Shown: positions 25,686 to 35,551, counted from the first letter of the stretch. The stretch: 64,000 nt of DNA from Paenibacillus sp. P25 (GCA_024704175.1 CP085629.1:620001-684000); one strand, 5' to 3'. A program made the numbers and translations. The notes: generated by a model from the letters alone, not told the origin.

Positions 25686-26513
25686 ATGGAAACGAAGCCC
25701 CTTACTTCAATAGATCGCCTCAGCTTAAATCAAATTACGACGGACCGCTGGAGCCTGCGGGAAGCGGTGGATGGTCGCCTCCGGGCGGAAATCCCGTGGA
25801 TCGCCTTCTGGCGCCATAAAGTGGCGGAGGCCGGGCTCGCCGAGAGCAAGCGGATCGTGAAGGACGCCGGCCTCCGCGTATCGAGCCTCTGCCGCGGCGG
25901 CATGTTCCCCGCAGCGACGGCGGCGGAGCGCCAGGCGCGAATTGACGATAACCGCCGGGCCGTCGAGGAAGCGGCGGAGCTGGGCGCCGAGGTGCTGGTG
26001 CTCGTCTGCGGACCGGCGCCGGATAAGGATATCGCGGGAGCCAGACGCATGGTGGAGGAAGGGATTGCCCAGCTCGTGCCTTTTGCCGAATCGCACGGCA
26101 TCAAGCTCGGCATCGAGCCGCTCCACCCGATGTATGCGGCTGAGCGTTCGGTGATCAATACCTTGGCGCAGGCGAATACGATTGCGGAAGCCTACCGGCC
26201 CGATCAAGTGGGTGTCGTCGTGGACGTATTCCACGTCTGGTGGGATCCGGAGCTGTATGCGCAGATCGAGCGCGCCAAGGGACGCATCCTCGGCTTTCAC
26301 GTTTCCGACTGGATCGTGCCGACCCCGGATCTCTTGATGGGCCGCGGCATGATGGGCGACGGTGTGATTGACCTCCGCCGGATCCGGCAGGCGGTCGAAG
26401 CGGCGGGTTACCAGGGACCGATTGAAGTGGAAATATTCAATCAGGCGATCTGGGATATGCCCGGAGACGAGGCGCTAGCCTTGACGAAGGAAAGATACTT
26501 GAAGCACGTATAA
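25686..26513 (+). CDS. Sugar phosphate isomerase/epimerase (AP endonuclease 2 fold)
   Basis: TIM-barrel protein of 275 residues of the xylose isomerase-like/AP_endonuc_2 family. Metal ligands are visible as E in GIEPLHPMY, D and H in VVVDVFHVWWDP, H in LGFHVSDW and E in GPIEVEIFN. Family members isomerise or epimerise keto-sugars. GGGAGGAAGAAC precedes ATG 25686, and the gene starts 24 bases after the DUF993 stop; a strong terminator follows. With a Gfo/Idh/MocA dehydrogenase it could act on a keto-sugar intermediate. Confidence 0.85.
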   Translation: METKPLTSIDRLSLNQITTDRWSLREAVDGRLRAEIPWIAFWRHKVAEAGLAESKRIVKDAGLRVSSLCRGGMFPAATAAERQARIDDNRRAVEEAAELGAEVLVLVCGPAPDKDIAGARRMVEEGIAQLVPFAESHGIKLGIEPLHPMYAAERSVINTLAQANTIAEAYRPDQVGVVVDVFHVWWDPELYAQIERAKGRILGFHVSDWIVPTPDLLMGRGMMGDGVIDLRRIRQAVEAAGYQGPIEVEIFNQAIWDMPGDEALALTKERYLKHV

Positions 26514-26549
26514 AACAGCGGGCATGGTCCAAGCTTTGCCCGACAGTTC

Positions 26550-26582
26550 CCGGTCATCCTCCGCAGGATGGCCGGTTTTTTT
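26550..26582 (+). terminator. Terminator of the Gfo-DUF993-isomerase operon
   Basis: CCGGtCATCCT / AGGATGgCCGG stem, 4-base loop, seven T residues. Confidence 0.9.
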
Positions 26583-26640
26583 GGGTATTCGGATTTGGTG
26601 GAAAGACCGATTCCAAGGAGGGTTGTCACCATTATAATCT

Positions 26641-27530
26641 TTAACTTGTTTGGTTAGAACGAAAAAGGACTTCGAACATCGCTTTACCCTTCTTCTCCAG
26701 CCAAGTGTCGAAATTCATAAGACCAGGGTGAAGGATGCGTAATGTTGGAAAATCTACTTCGTACCGTCTCCGTTCAACCATTCATATATCCGGGCCAAGG
26801 TCTCGTTATGCTGACGTACTTTTTCTATAGGAATCTGGACGTAGTTGATCGGGCGACCCGTCGCATGAGTAATGGTCGCGGCAATTCGGAGCGGTGTCAA
26901 CGCATCACCGGCGATTTCGATCGTCTTACCCAGAAATTTGTCGGGATGTTTGAAGGCAAGCATGACAAATGCACCGATGTCATCCACAGCTATACAATTT
27001 ACAGGCACGTCCGGGTTAGTGGCTTCGGCTAATGTTCCATTTTGAAAACCATAAAACGGGCTGACGTAACTTTCCATAAATCCAGACGGGCGGAGTATTG
27101 TTGCTTGAAGGTCAAGCGTCTTAATATATTGTTCAATTTCCCACTTGGCAAAATAAACGAAAGCGGGACTGTTTGTCAGCACCGCTATTCGATGAATAGA
27201 CGAAATGTTGAACCCCGGCATCTTTCGCCGCATCAGCTACATTTTTACCCCATGAATCTCTTCGATCGTAGAGGCATCATTAGGCTCCCACATAGGGGTT
27301 GAACGCTGAAAACCCCGTACAACTCCTTGCATAGCAGCATCCAGCGATGTACGTTCTCCCATATCCCCTGTGACAAGTTGAGCGCCAGCCTGTGCAAGAG
27401 TCCGAGCCGCCTTACTTGAAGGATCGCGGGTGAATGCACGCACTTGCCAACCATCAGCCAGTAGATGTGCCGCCGCTGCACCACCTTGCTGGCCGGTAGC
27501 TTCTAAAACGGGCTTTTCTAAATCTCGCAA
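26641..27530 (-). pseudogene. NmrA-like NAD(P)-binding protein, multiply broken
   Basis: Short-chain dehydrogenase-like quinone or stress-response reductase in the NmrA group. Recognisable blocks in order: EATGQQGGAAAAHLLADGWQVRAFTRDP, QAGAQLVTGDMGERTSLDAAM, MWEPNDASTIEEIHGVKM, FAKWEIEQYIKTLDLQATILRPSGFMES, and, past a last frame change near 26757, LRILHPGLMNFDTWLEKKGKAMFE. At least four single-base breaks separate them. In addition, the dinucleotide-binding motif is short (LEATGQQG where TGATGxxG is expected). Some breaks may be sequence errors, but the damaged motif suggests real decay. It is divergent from hxlR, the usual partner arrangement. Confidence 0.7.
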
Positions 27531-27611
27531 GTCTTCTTGGCTATTGGAATGCCCAATTGAAATATTAAATCAAATATTATATCTTTGTAAGAAGACACTT
27601 TGTTTAGTTTT

Positions 27612-27629
27612 ACTTACTGACTAGTAAGT
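27612..27629. promoter_or_regulatory. Palindromic operator between nmrA-like gene and hxlR
   Basis: ACTTACT (27612-27618) and AGTAAGT (27623-27629) form a perfect 7-bp inverted repeat with a 4-base spacer, 19 bases before the hxlR start. HxlR-type repressors bind such palindromes in divergent promoters. Confidence 0.65.
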
Positions 27630-27647
27630 AAGATTGGAAGTGATTGC

Positions 27648-27879
27648 TTGAACCAGAATGATGAACAAATATGCCTTGCCGCTGTTAACGAAGCGTTACA
27701 AGTGATAGGCAGCAAATGGGCGTTCCTCGTAATCTCTCAATTATATTACGGCCCTCAGCGCTTCAATCAGTCGCGTAGAAATTTAAGCAACATTAGCATT
27801 AAATCTTTAACAGATATCCTGCGGCATTTAGAGCATTATAAAATCGTAAATCGTCAAGTATTCCCAACAATCCCTATTA
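27648..27879 (+). pseudogene. HxlR-family regulator, 5' part, split by the transposon
   Basis: Winged-helix regulator of the HxlR group, QorR/YodB-like. The first 77 residues (from a TTG start with GGAAGTG upstream) include a Cys at position 9 in DEQICLAAVNEAL, the position used for redox or electrophile sensing in this group, and the helix SKWAFLVISQLYYGPQRFNQ. Translation is cut after VFPTIPI by insertion of the Tn3-family element. Joining base 27879 to base 35917 restores a continuous 110-residue protein, which shows that the insertion is what disrupts the gene. Confidence 0.9.
27875..27879 (+). repeat. Target-site duplication, left copy
   Basis: TATTA directly before the left inverted repeat; the same five bases follow the right inverted repeat at 35912-35916. 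Five bases is the size expected for Tn3-family insertion. Confidence 0.95.
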
Positions 27880-27917
27880 GGGGTACCGCCAACAAAACGC
27901 GAAAAACGTACGCTAAG
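27880..27917 (+). repeat. Left terminal inverted repeat of the transposon
   Basis: Starts GGGGTACCGCC and ends GTACGCTAAG. It differs from the right end at one base (GCC versus ACC at position 9). Similarity to the right end continues inward to about 27970 with a palindrome centred on CCGTACG. Confidence 0.96.
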
Positions 27918-27979
27918 ATAAAATTTGATCAAACAAGCCGGAATTTCCGTACGCTGAGGAAATCCGGCTTGTTTTTATT

Positions 27980-30944
27980 CTATTCTTCATGCGATAGCTG
28001 TTTAAGCGGACGCACCCTTTCAGATCTGCAAGTTGCTTTATATCAAACTTGTATTCGCCCAAGAAATTGATGTGTTCCCAGCCGAGAGGGGAAATATGCT
28101 TCAACAATTCTTCGTTCAATTGCTTATTGCTTTTTCTATATTCCGTTGCTTGAGTCAGGTAAACCGTGTTCCATACACTGATCGCATTGATGAGGATGTT
28201 TAGTGCACTGGCTCGTTGGAGCTGATCTTGCACAGCGCGTTCACGCAGCTCGCCGTGTTTGCCAAAAAAGATCGCTCTGGCCAATGCGTTCATCGCTTCT
28301 CCTTTGTTCAACCCCCGATTGATCTTCCGCCGGAGCGTTTCACTTGATATGTAGTCCAGGATGAAGATGGTTTTCTCGATACGTCCCATTTCTCGGAGTG
28401 CGGTTGCTAAACGGTTTTGACGAGCATAAGACCCGAGTTTCCCCATGATCAGCGAAGCCGAAACCGTTCCTTCCCGGATAGAGTGCGCGAGCCGCTATAC
28501 ATCATCGTAATTCTCCTGGATGATCTTTGTATTAATTTGGCCGAGCAGCAGCTTCTCCAGTTTGGGGAAATCGCTAGGCTTCCCGACGGTATACAGCTTG
28601 GATTCAGAAAGATCCCGTAGCCGCGGCGCAAAGCCGAAGCCAAGAAGGTGCGTCAAACCAAAGACTTGATCGGTATATCCGGCTGTATCCGTATAATGCT
28701 CCTCGATGGCTAAGTCTGTTTCATGGTGGAGTAACCCGTCAATGACGTGCACCGCATCCCTGGCGTTAGTATTGATCACTTTCGTGTAAAAGGTGGAAAA
28801 TTGATCGCTCACGAATCGATAAATCGTAGCTCCTTTTCCGGTCCCATAGTGCGGATTCGCATCAGCCTGAAGCGCAGCTACCCCAATCTGAACACGCATC
28901 GCGTCCGATGAGGACGTGGTGCCATCGCCCCAATAAGAAGGTAGCGACAGCTTATGGTGGTAATTGACAAGAAAAGCCTGTGCTTTATTCATGGCATCTT
29001 CATAAAGTCGCCATTGAGCCGCATTGGCCATCTGCCGGTATGAAATATCCGGAGTGGCTTCGGCCATTTTGGTTAAGCCAATATTCGTACCCATTGCCAT
29101 AATTGTTGCCATGAGTACCTTTGTTTCCTCATCGTTCGGCGGTCGATTTGTTGAAGCGTGAATGAATTGCTCGTGAAATCTTGTCCAGTTGGCTACTTCG
29201 ATCAGCAGATCGGTCAACTTAATCCGAGGGAGCGACTCATACACGGATACGCTGAAATCTCACGCTTCTTCAGGCGTATCCTTTTCCAAGCGTTCGATAT
29301 GCAGCTTGCAGTTCTCTACGTCGATACCTTCGAGGTCATCCACATTGTTTGAAACCCATTCCTGCCTTTTGAGCAGCGATTCCGTACGTTCAGCCAAGTA
29401 ATCGCTTGTCGACATACTCACCGCGAGTTTTGTAACGCTGGGTTCGATTCGTGCCCAATTCTCTTTCGGAACAAGGTATTCATCGAAGTCTTTATGTTGA
29501 CGGTCGCCGACAATGGAAACGTCACCGGAACGAACATAGTTTCGTGACTCCATGAGAACAGCCATTTCATAATAATGCCGGTTGATGGTTCCATCTTCAT
29601 CGTAAACGTGTTTCTGCCAGCGGTTTGAGACAAAATTTAGGGGAGCGCCATCCGGAACCTTCCGCTTCCCGGTTTCATTCATATCCCGGATAATATCGAC
29701 TGCTTTCATTAAAGGCTCCGCAGATTTGGTTGAACGAAAATCCAACACTTTTAACAACGTTGGTGTGTACTTCCGGAGCGCGTAGAATTTCTTTTCGAGT
29801 AAGTCCAAGAAGTCAAAATCAACGGGCCGCGCTAACTGCTTGGCTTCCTCCACGGATGCGACGAGATGATCCCACGGCATGACGGCTTCTAGTGCTACAA
29901 ACGGATCGATGCCTTCAATTCTGGCTTTGATCAGAGCCGACCCAAGATCGGCAAAGTGAACCACTTTTTCGTTTATCGATTTTCCGTCTTGCTTTTGAAG
30001 TTCCTCTTGGGCTTTTCGTCCTTTTGACAGCGACTGCATGATCTGCCGGTCGTGGATATCAAACGCCTGGTCAGTCAAGTCTAGTATAAGCTCAATGAGA
30101 TAGGCGACCAGAATAGCGTTTTTCTTTGGATCATCGAACCGCCGAAAGGAATGAGGTTCATATCGCGCTCCAACTTTGGATAGTTGGCGTAATCGATTCG
30201 GATGAATGCCCTTTGTATCGATTTGTAACCGTAAGTCCCTTACAAATTCAAGCTTTTCAATCACTTTGAGGAAAGCGTCAAGGGAGCAGACTTCCGGGTA
30301 TTTCACGCAGCCAAGCGAGATATGTCTTGCTGCTTTCCGGCATAAGAGAAAGAATTCGATCCAATTTCTTGATCTGCTCTGGAGTTAGAGATGATGTAAG
30401 CAAGCTTGGATATTTTCTCCTCTGCTCGCTGGCGGGCTTCCCATACCACACGTTCAAGCGTTGTAATAGCTGGTAAAATGATTTTTTGTTTGCGCAGCTC
30501 CTCAATTGCCGTCCGGAGCAGATAATCCGCATTCCCGTTCTCTAAGGCATACTTCAACATGATCTGGGAGATTGACCGATATTTCCGAAGTGTAAAATTC
30601 CGATAGCCGTATGCCTGGCGTATTTCCTCCATATATTCCCGACGAGTCGGTTCGCGCTGGGCGTACAGCGAAAAAACATCCGGATCTACACCGACCTATT
30701 TAGCGATATAGCTTAGCGCCGAATCCGGAATCATCTTGAGATCCGATAAAGACCATCCGGGGAAGCGTAAGACGGCCAATTGGACTGCAAATCCAAGACG
30801 GTTGTGATCGCGCCTGTGGTTGTTAATGATGTCGAGGTCATGTTGAGAAAACGTGTAGTACGTGCCCAAATCCCAATCGTTATCGGACGGGATCTGCATA
30901 AACTCCACTCGCTGCTCTGCCGTCAATAACTCTTTACCCCTCAT
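27980..30944 (-). pseudogene. tnpA: Tn3-family transposase TnpA, inactivated
   Basis: Transposase of the Tn3 family, full length about 987 residues when repaired, the size of Tn4430 TnpA. N-terminal DUF4158-type domain (LLTAEQRVEFMQIPSDNDW, HRRDHNRLGFAVQLAVLRFPGW) and the C-terminal DDE domain (ALQADANPHYGTGKGATIYRF, EEHYTDTAGYTDQVFGL, ...GWEHINFLGEYKF) are present. Three in-frame stops interrupt it: TAG at 30696-30698, TGA at 29260-29262 and TAG at 28495-28497; each would be CAG or CGA before a single C-to-T change. Two one-base insertions near 30300-30400 and one loss near the 3' end (restoring RPLKQLSHEE) also occur, which may be sequence errors. Confidence 0.9.
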
Positions 30945-30960
30945 CGAAAAGCACCTTCCG

Positions 30961-31813
30961 TTATAAAAGTTCCATTTTACGTTTCAGCTTGGCTTTATCC
31001 GGATTCGTGTAGAGCAGAGTCGTGTTGATATTGGAATGACCGGCTTGATTTGCGACCTCATGAATGCTTAGCCCTTTTTCAATTGCATTGGTACAAAAGA
31101 AATGCCGGAGCTGATGCGGCGTTATTTTAGGGCTATACTGCTGAAAGATACGATTGACTACCGTTCGGTTCAGATTTTCGTTTTTCTTGCTGACGAATAA
31201 AAACTTGGAAGTCTCCGCCGCGCTGTACCGGCTGCGATCCTTTAAGTAGTCGCGTAGGGCATTGATAATTTGGGTGTTCATAAGAACGGTCCTTTGCTTT
31301 TCGCCTTTTCCGTTCCTGATGATACATTCACCGGTTTGCAAATTAAAGTCATATAGACAGATGGAAAGTGCTTCGGAAATACGCATTCCCGTATAGGCAA
31401 GGAGTGTGACACTCGCATAATTTCGTTTGTTTTTGCTCTCAAGCACTTTTTGCATAAGCGGCTTAACTTCCAACTCCGTAACCTGCGTGGGGAAGCATAC
31501 TCTGTCTGTACTTTGATCATGTCCGTTTTCTGGATTACCGCGTCGTTCTGGATGCCTGAGGAGAGCAGAAAGTCATTATAGCTGCGCAAGCCGCTAAGCT
31601 TGTGATTGATGGTCTTGGCGTTATTAAGCTGGATGTTCTTCAAATAGCTAACATAATCGAGCACATTTTGCCGATACAGCGCCGTACATTCTTGACCGAA
31701 CGATTCTTCAAACCATTTGAAGTATTGATTTATGTCCAGGACATAACCTTAATTGTGTTTTGGCTTTTACCGTTCGCCTTGAGGTGGGCAGAAAACGCAT
31801 CGACTCTGCTCAT
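30961..31813 (-). CDS. tnpI: TnpI tyrosine recombinase (two frameshifts in this sequence)
   Basis: Site-specific recombinase that resolves transposon cointegrates at an internal site. From ATG 31813 (MSRVDAFSAHLKANGKSQNTI) the frame needs one extra base near 31750 and another near 31490 to give 284 residues, the same length as TnpI of Tn4430. Catalytic residues are visible: Arg in YTGMRISEAL, HQLRH, the AGHSN His and Tyr in TLLYTNPDK. It lies 17 bases before the tnpA start on the same strand. Confidence 0.85.
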
Positions 31814-31982
31814 GCTTTATATCCTCCCAATTCTTCTATTATCTTTCAAAGTACTTTGCTCGATAGAGTTTACTGCTTTAACGTACTGACTTCTTCTGCA
31901 TTGTGCCATTTATCCAACCAGTTCCTTGAGCATCGTAAAGACCAAATAAATTGTGTTGCATTAGAATTTGACGAAGATCGTT
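31814..31982. other. Probable internal resolution region upstream of tnpI
   Basis: In Tn4430-type elements the recombination site lies just upstream of tnpI. The region is A+T-rich and contains a short palindrome CAAAGTACTTTG (31845-31856) and a related ACGTACTGAC segment (31879-31888). I cannot assign the core and accessory sites with certainty. Confidence 0.35.
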
Positions 31983-32242
31983 ATGGAGGTATCACGGATC
32001 AGCTCAAAAGGTCAGGTGACTATTCCTAAGACCATTCGTGAAATTCTGAATTTGAGCGAAGGGGAACGTGTGGCCTTAATCGAGGAGAACGGGAAGATAT
32101 TCATTACGAAGGCGAGCTTGGTAACGTTGCGGGATCTACAGGAGGCAATGAGTAAAGAAACCTGCCAGAAAGGAATTACAGAACAAGACCTCTTGAACGA
32201 ATTGAAACAGTGCGGGAGGATGTCATTAGCCACCCACATTGA
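31983..32242 (+). CDS. AbrB/MazE-like DNA-binding protein (one frameshift near the end)
   Basis: Small swapped-hairpin transcription factor or antitoxin. Residues 1-45 are a typical SpoVT/AbrB domain: MEVSRISSKGQVTIPKTIREIL, then ALIEENGKIFITKAS. A one-base loss near 32213 moves the natural end ELKQC-REDVISHPH out of frame; otherwise the protein runs on to 32297. About 86 residues after repair. No partner toxin is visible downstream. It is divergent from tnpI within the transposon and may regulate transposition genes. Confidence 0.7.
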
Positions 32243-32335
32243 CGGTTATTTCGGAACCGACTGTGACGTGGTTATTTGCTTTGGTCACCGCCATTAACAG
32301 GCGATCGTGCATAATAAGTTCGGTGGCGGTAATGA

Positions 32336-32360
32336 AAAACCTGCTTGTGCTAAGCAGGTT
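32336..32360 (+). terminator. Hairpin after the AbrB-like gene
   Basis: AACCTGCTT / AAGCAGGTT stem with a short loop (near 32337-32360). The following sequence is not a strong T run, so the termination role is uncertain. Confidence 0.45.
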
Positions 32361-32453
32361 CAGGTTCAGTTTCACTTTATATACGGTCGTTCGATGTTAT
32401 CAGATTTTTGTTTTATCGTACCATTCCGTATCCAAAATGAATTAGGGGTCAGG

Positions 32454-32690
32454 TCACGAAACGGAAATAATCGTACGATAAGATTCCTCGATTTCCTCGC
32501 GCGTTGCATCGCTTCGTTCGAAACGGATATTGCCTGCAATCATATCCTGAAAGAGGTACACATCCTGAACCATCATAGATACTTTGTGCAACAACGCTTC
32601 CGGGTCCATAGCACGAATATCCTCCCCGCCATCGTCACCATTCCTTTTTCCGGGTCGTATAGTAAGTAATATGGGGTGAAATACTTCCGT
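32454..32690 (-). pseudogene. Remnant of an ABC transporter ATPase
   Basis: About 75 residues of an ABC exporter nucleotide-binding domain: YDPEKGMVTMAG, then after a lost G (GGGGG to GGGG near 32624) EDIRAMDPEALLHKVSMMVQDVYLFQDMIAGNIRF, which includes the Q-loop. Walker A and the signature motif are missing on either side. It is an isolated fragment inside the transposon, probably a trace of earlier cargo. Confidence 0.7.
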
Positions 32691-32698
32691 TTTTTACT

Positions 32699-33598
32699 TC
32701 AAGAGATCAAATCAATGATTTGTTTGATTGCCTTTTTGGCTTCTGGAATCGGCATCGCAGGAAAGACATGGTTCATTTTTGGATACTCGTAGTAATTGAT
32801 CATGACACCTTCCTTTTTAGCGCGGTCTCTAAACTTTCGCGCATCAGCTACCATCAGATCGTGAGTTCCGATAAATATGGAAATTTCCCCTAAGCCTTGT
32901 ATATCACCGTTTATTGGGCTTAAAAGATAGTGATTCGGGTCTGTGTCGCCAGCATATAGTTTTCCGATGATGGCGAGCCCATATGAACCTAAGGTGGGAT
33001 CATTTTTCTCGAATTTCTGAATATCTGGATTTGACAATGTGATATCCAACCATGGAGAAATTAATATTATTCGACTCGGTTGTGGTAGATCTTTTTCCTT
33101 TAACAATTGAGCTAATGCTAACGCAAATCCACCGCCTGCCGAATCTCCCATAAATATAATATTTTGCGGAGAAGTTTTCATTAACAGCTTTTCATAAATG
33201 GGGAGTACTTGATCATATGATTCATGATACTGGTGAAGAGGGGCTTTTGGATAGATAGGCACAATCACTGTAGCATTGCCCAGGTCCGCTACTTTACGTA
33301 TGAATTTCCAATTACCACCTACAGGCCGATTTATATGACCTCCACCAAGCAAATAAATAATATATTTTTCATTGGCTTGTTTGTACCCTTGTAAAACATA
33401 ACAATCCTTTCCATACGATTGATCCATCCCAATATCCAACTTCTGTTGGATTCCTCTAGGCAAAATAAATGGTTTTGCATTCTCGGTTCTCTTTTGTTCG
33501 AGAAATTTCGCAAACTTCACTTTGTCTGAATAACGTTGTTTTGAACCACTCATTAATAAAATAGATTCTATCAGTTTGCTCCGTATACTTCGTTTCAT
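32699..33598 (-). CDS. Alpha/beta hydrolase, hormone-sensitive-lipase-like esterase
   Basis: Cytoplasmic carboxylesterase of 299 residues. The oxyanion motif appears as YLLGGGHINRP (a variant of HGGG), the nucleophile elbow as GDSAGGGFAL, and the acid and His as GTHDLMVADA and KMNHVFPAMP. GAGAGG lies 11 bases before ATG 33598. Base composition (A+T-rich) differs clearly from the host genes, so it was acquired with the transposon. Substrate unknown. Confidence 0.88.
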   Translation of the reverse strand: MKRSIRSKLIESILLMSGSKQRYSDKVKFAKFLEQKRTENAKPFILPRGIQQKLDIGMDQSYGKDCYVLQGYKQANEKYIIYLLGGGHINRPVGGNWKFIRKVADLGNATVIVPIYPKAPLHQYHESYDQVLPIYEKLLMKTSPQNIIFMGDSAGGGFALALAQLLKEKDLPQPSRIILISPWLDITLSNPDIQKFEKNDPTLGSYGLAIIGKLYAGDTDPNHYLLSPINGDIQGLGEISIFIGTHDLMVADARKFRDRAKKEGVMINYYEYPKMNHVFPAMPIPEAKKAIKQIIDLIS

Positions 33599-33738
33599 TT
33601 CAAAAACCTCTCTTATTGTTTTTTTCATACAAATGGAACGAGTATATATAATGGTCGCTATCAAGCTCGCATCTCAACGATATGCCCATTAACTATATAC
33701 TTTAAGTAAGGCATTTCCCCTGCTCCACTGCTTTTCAT

Positions 33739-34191
33739 TTACGGTTTTAACACCATCAATATGATAATGGCAACGACGAGTAGTTTACCAAACCAATCAT
33801 AAGGAATCAGTTTATCAGACAAGATTTTATATTGTTGAGGAATATCTTTACTTTCACAGGTTCTGATCATTTCATGCATCGTTTTCATTTTAGGCCCGAT
33901 AACCACTTCCGAGTAAATAGTGAAAACTACGAATAAAGCAATGGATGTGTCGAACCAGAACATACGAAACAGTGACGGGTTGATCCATCCCATCAATAAT
34001 CCTGTAGGCAATAAAACGATCCAACCAATAGTGGCCGTTTTATTCAGTTTCTCAACGCCTTGATGTGCATATTTTAATTCACTTAAATCCTTAGTCCTTT
34101 TTAGAATCACGTTCGATAAGAGTAAAGGGCCCGCACCTAAAATAGCGGCAAAAATATGGATGCTAACCAGTAATGTATAAATTTGATTCAT
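33739..34191 (-). CDS. DUF2269-family membrane protein
   Basis: Integral membrane protein of 150 residues with four hydrophobic segments: YTLLVSIHIFAAILGAGPLLL, IGWIVLLPTGLLMGWI, FDTSIALFVVFTIYSEVVIGP and LLVVAIIILMVL at the very C-terminus. The layout and the N-terminal HIFAAILGAGP motif fit the DUF2269 group; function unknown. GAGGAG lies seven bases before ATG 34191. Part of the A+T-rich transposon cargo. Confidence 0.75.
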   Translation of the reverse strand: MNQIYTLLVSIHIFAAILGAGPLLLSNVILKRTKDLSELKYAHQGVEKLNKTATIGWIVLLPTGLLMGWINPSLFRMFWFDTSIALFVVFTIYSEVVIGPKMKTMHEMIRTCESKDIPQQYKILSDKLIPYDWFGKLLVVAIIILMVLKP

Positions 34192-34247
34192 GCGCGTTCT
34201 CCTCACAATGTATTCATAATCGTGCATTTACTCTACATCGCAAGCTG

Positions 34248-34439
34248 CTAATCTTTCGATATTTCGATTTTTCGGGCGGTCTGGCGGCCTTGCTCTTCCT
34301 CTAACGTATCAATGACGCTGTCAATCACCGCACGGGAAGCAAGCAACCATTCCTAGATGCCGTTTGTTACGTGCTCTTTGGCTTGTCGACGCTCCAGGTG
34401 AATGAAAAACCGTTCCAAAGCAGTCAAAGTTTCCAGCAT
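34248..34439 (-). pseudogene. Small cargo gene with an in-frame amber codon
   Basis: The frame begins MLETLTALERFFIHLERRQA with a very strong GGGAGGTGAGA site and continues to 34248 as EWLLASRAVIDSVIDTLEEEQ, but TAG at 34353-34355 interrupts codon 29. CAG (Gln) would fit, which requires a C-to-T change in CCAGG. If intact it would be a 63-residue charged helical protein that I do not recognise. It sits downstream of the ArsA-like gene in the same orientation. Confidence 0.55.
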
Positions 34440-34459
34440 TCTCACCTCCCTAGGATTTC

Positions 34460-35036
34460 TCATTGATCCTCATTTCTTTTCCGATCCGGCAAATCCCGTT
34501 TGCCGAAACGGATAATCAATCGGTCCTCCACGTACCTCGCGCCTTCAACCTGCCTACCCATCAGAGATCTTGGCAAAATGACCTTCCGTTTATAGGCGCC
34601 CGCATCCACTGTCAATTCATCGCCTGCTTGCGTTAAATCCAGAACTTCCTTATCGACAAATGGAATCATCAGTTCCAGCAGCATGGCCCCGTCCTCCTCC
34701 CGAATCATTTCCGTTCTGCCGCGATAAAACATGTCCCAGGGTTCACGGGATTCATACAGGATATCCGCTAATTGTTCAAGGGCAGGGAGGCCGATCACTT
34801 CCTCTCGCATCATCGGTGCTTTCAAAAAGACTGTTCACTTCCTGTCCCCACAAATTTTCGCCGATCTGGACCGGTTCTGGTCCAATCGATACGGCCAGAG
34901 AATCAGCCAAACTATGCGCGGCATCGGTGCTGAGAACAAGCGTCCGCTTTCCTTGTTTTGCCAGTTTCAATGCCGTCGCAGCCGCCACACTCGTTTTGCC
35001 TACGCCGCCTTTGCCCGTGAAAATAATAATCCTCAT
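34460..35036 (-). pseudogene. ArsA/GET3-like ATPase with large internal deletion
   Basis: N-terminal 75 residues of an anion-transport or tail-anchor type ATPase ([47 protein letters not shown], the deviant Walker A) are joined near 34822 to the C-terminal part ([53 protein letters not shown]). About 200 residues in the middle, including switch II, are gone, and the frame changes at the junction. A strong AAAAGGAGCGAGCAAGC site precedes the ATG. It follows the MarR gene and an operator copy at 35051. Confidence 0.8.
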
Positions 35037-35050
35037 GCTTGCTCGCTCCT

Positions 35051-35072
35051 TTTAATACGATTCCGTAGTAAA
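35051..35072. promoter_or_regulatory. Third MarR operator copy, before the ArsA-like gene
   Basis: TTTAATACGATTCCGTAGTAAA is an imperfect palindrome that matches the two copies upstream of marR (35552 and 35587). It lies 15 bases before the ArsA-like ATG. Confidence 0.65.
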
Positions 35073-35101
35073 TATGTAAAATAGAATCCGGTTCGAACCG
35101 G

Positions 35102-35540
35102 TCATTCTTCAATAATAATTTTCTTCGGAACGGTTCCTTGGTCGCCTTGAACAGGAGATTCATGAATTGCTCCATTTCTTCCGGAGTAAAAGCCGCCTCC
35201 AGCCTGCCGAGCGTCGCCAACATGATTTGTTCCGATTCTTTCGCAAGGTGCCGTCCTACCTGCGTCAGTGTCACGAGTTTAACACGCTGATCTTGCGCAG
35301 ATACAGCCCTGGTGATGTGTAACCTTTTTGTTCAAGCCGTTTTGCGATGCTGGTCATCGTACTTAGAGGGGCTCCCATCACGGACGCCAGTTCCGACATC
35401 GTCATATCTCCCTTGAAGAGCAAAATAAGCAGAGTAGACATATCCGAGCGCGTCAGTTTTTGTTCGAGCTGCAGCGTATCGGACATAAAAGCGAACGGAC
35501 GCAAACCGCTCTTGAGGAAGAGTTCGTACAGTTGCTGCAT
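35102..35540 (-). CDS. MarR-family regulator in transposon cargo (two frameshifts)
   Basis: Winged-helix repressor. MQQLYELFLKSGLRPFAF, LTRSDMSTLLILLFKGDMTMSELASVMGAPLSTMTSIAKRLEQKGY is in one frame. After a lost base near 35300, VTLTQVGRHLAKESEQIMLATLGRLEAAFTPEEMEQFMNLLF follows, and a second lost base near 35140 leads to a natural end VPKKIIIEE. Repaired length is about 146 residues. GGAG six bases before ATG 35540 decides the start; the ATG at 35552 abuts the operator and has no ribosome site. Confidence 0.75.
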
Positions 35541-35551
35541 GCAATTCTCCA

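Noticed and set aside
28495..30698. Recoded stop codons (selenocysteine, pyrrolysine or suppression) in tnpA
   Set aside because: Stops are both TAG and TGA, lie at non-catalytic places and occur in a decaying element; no recoding structure is evident.
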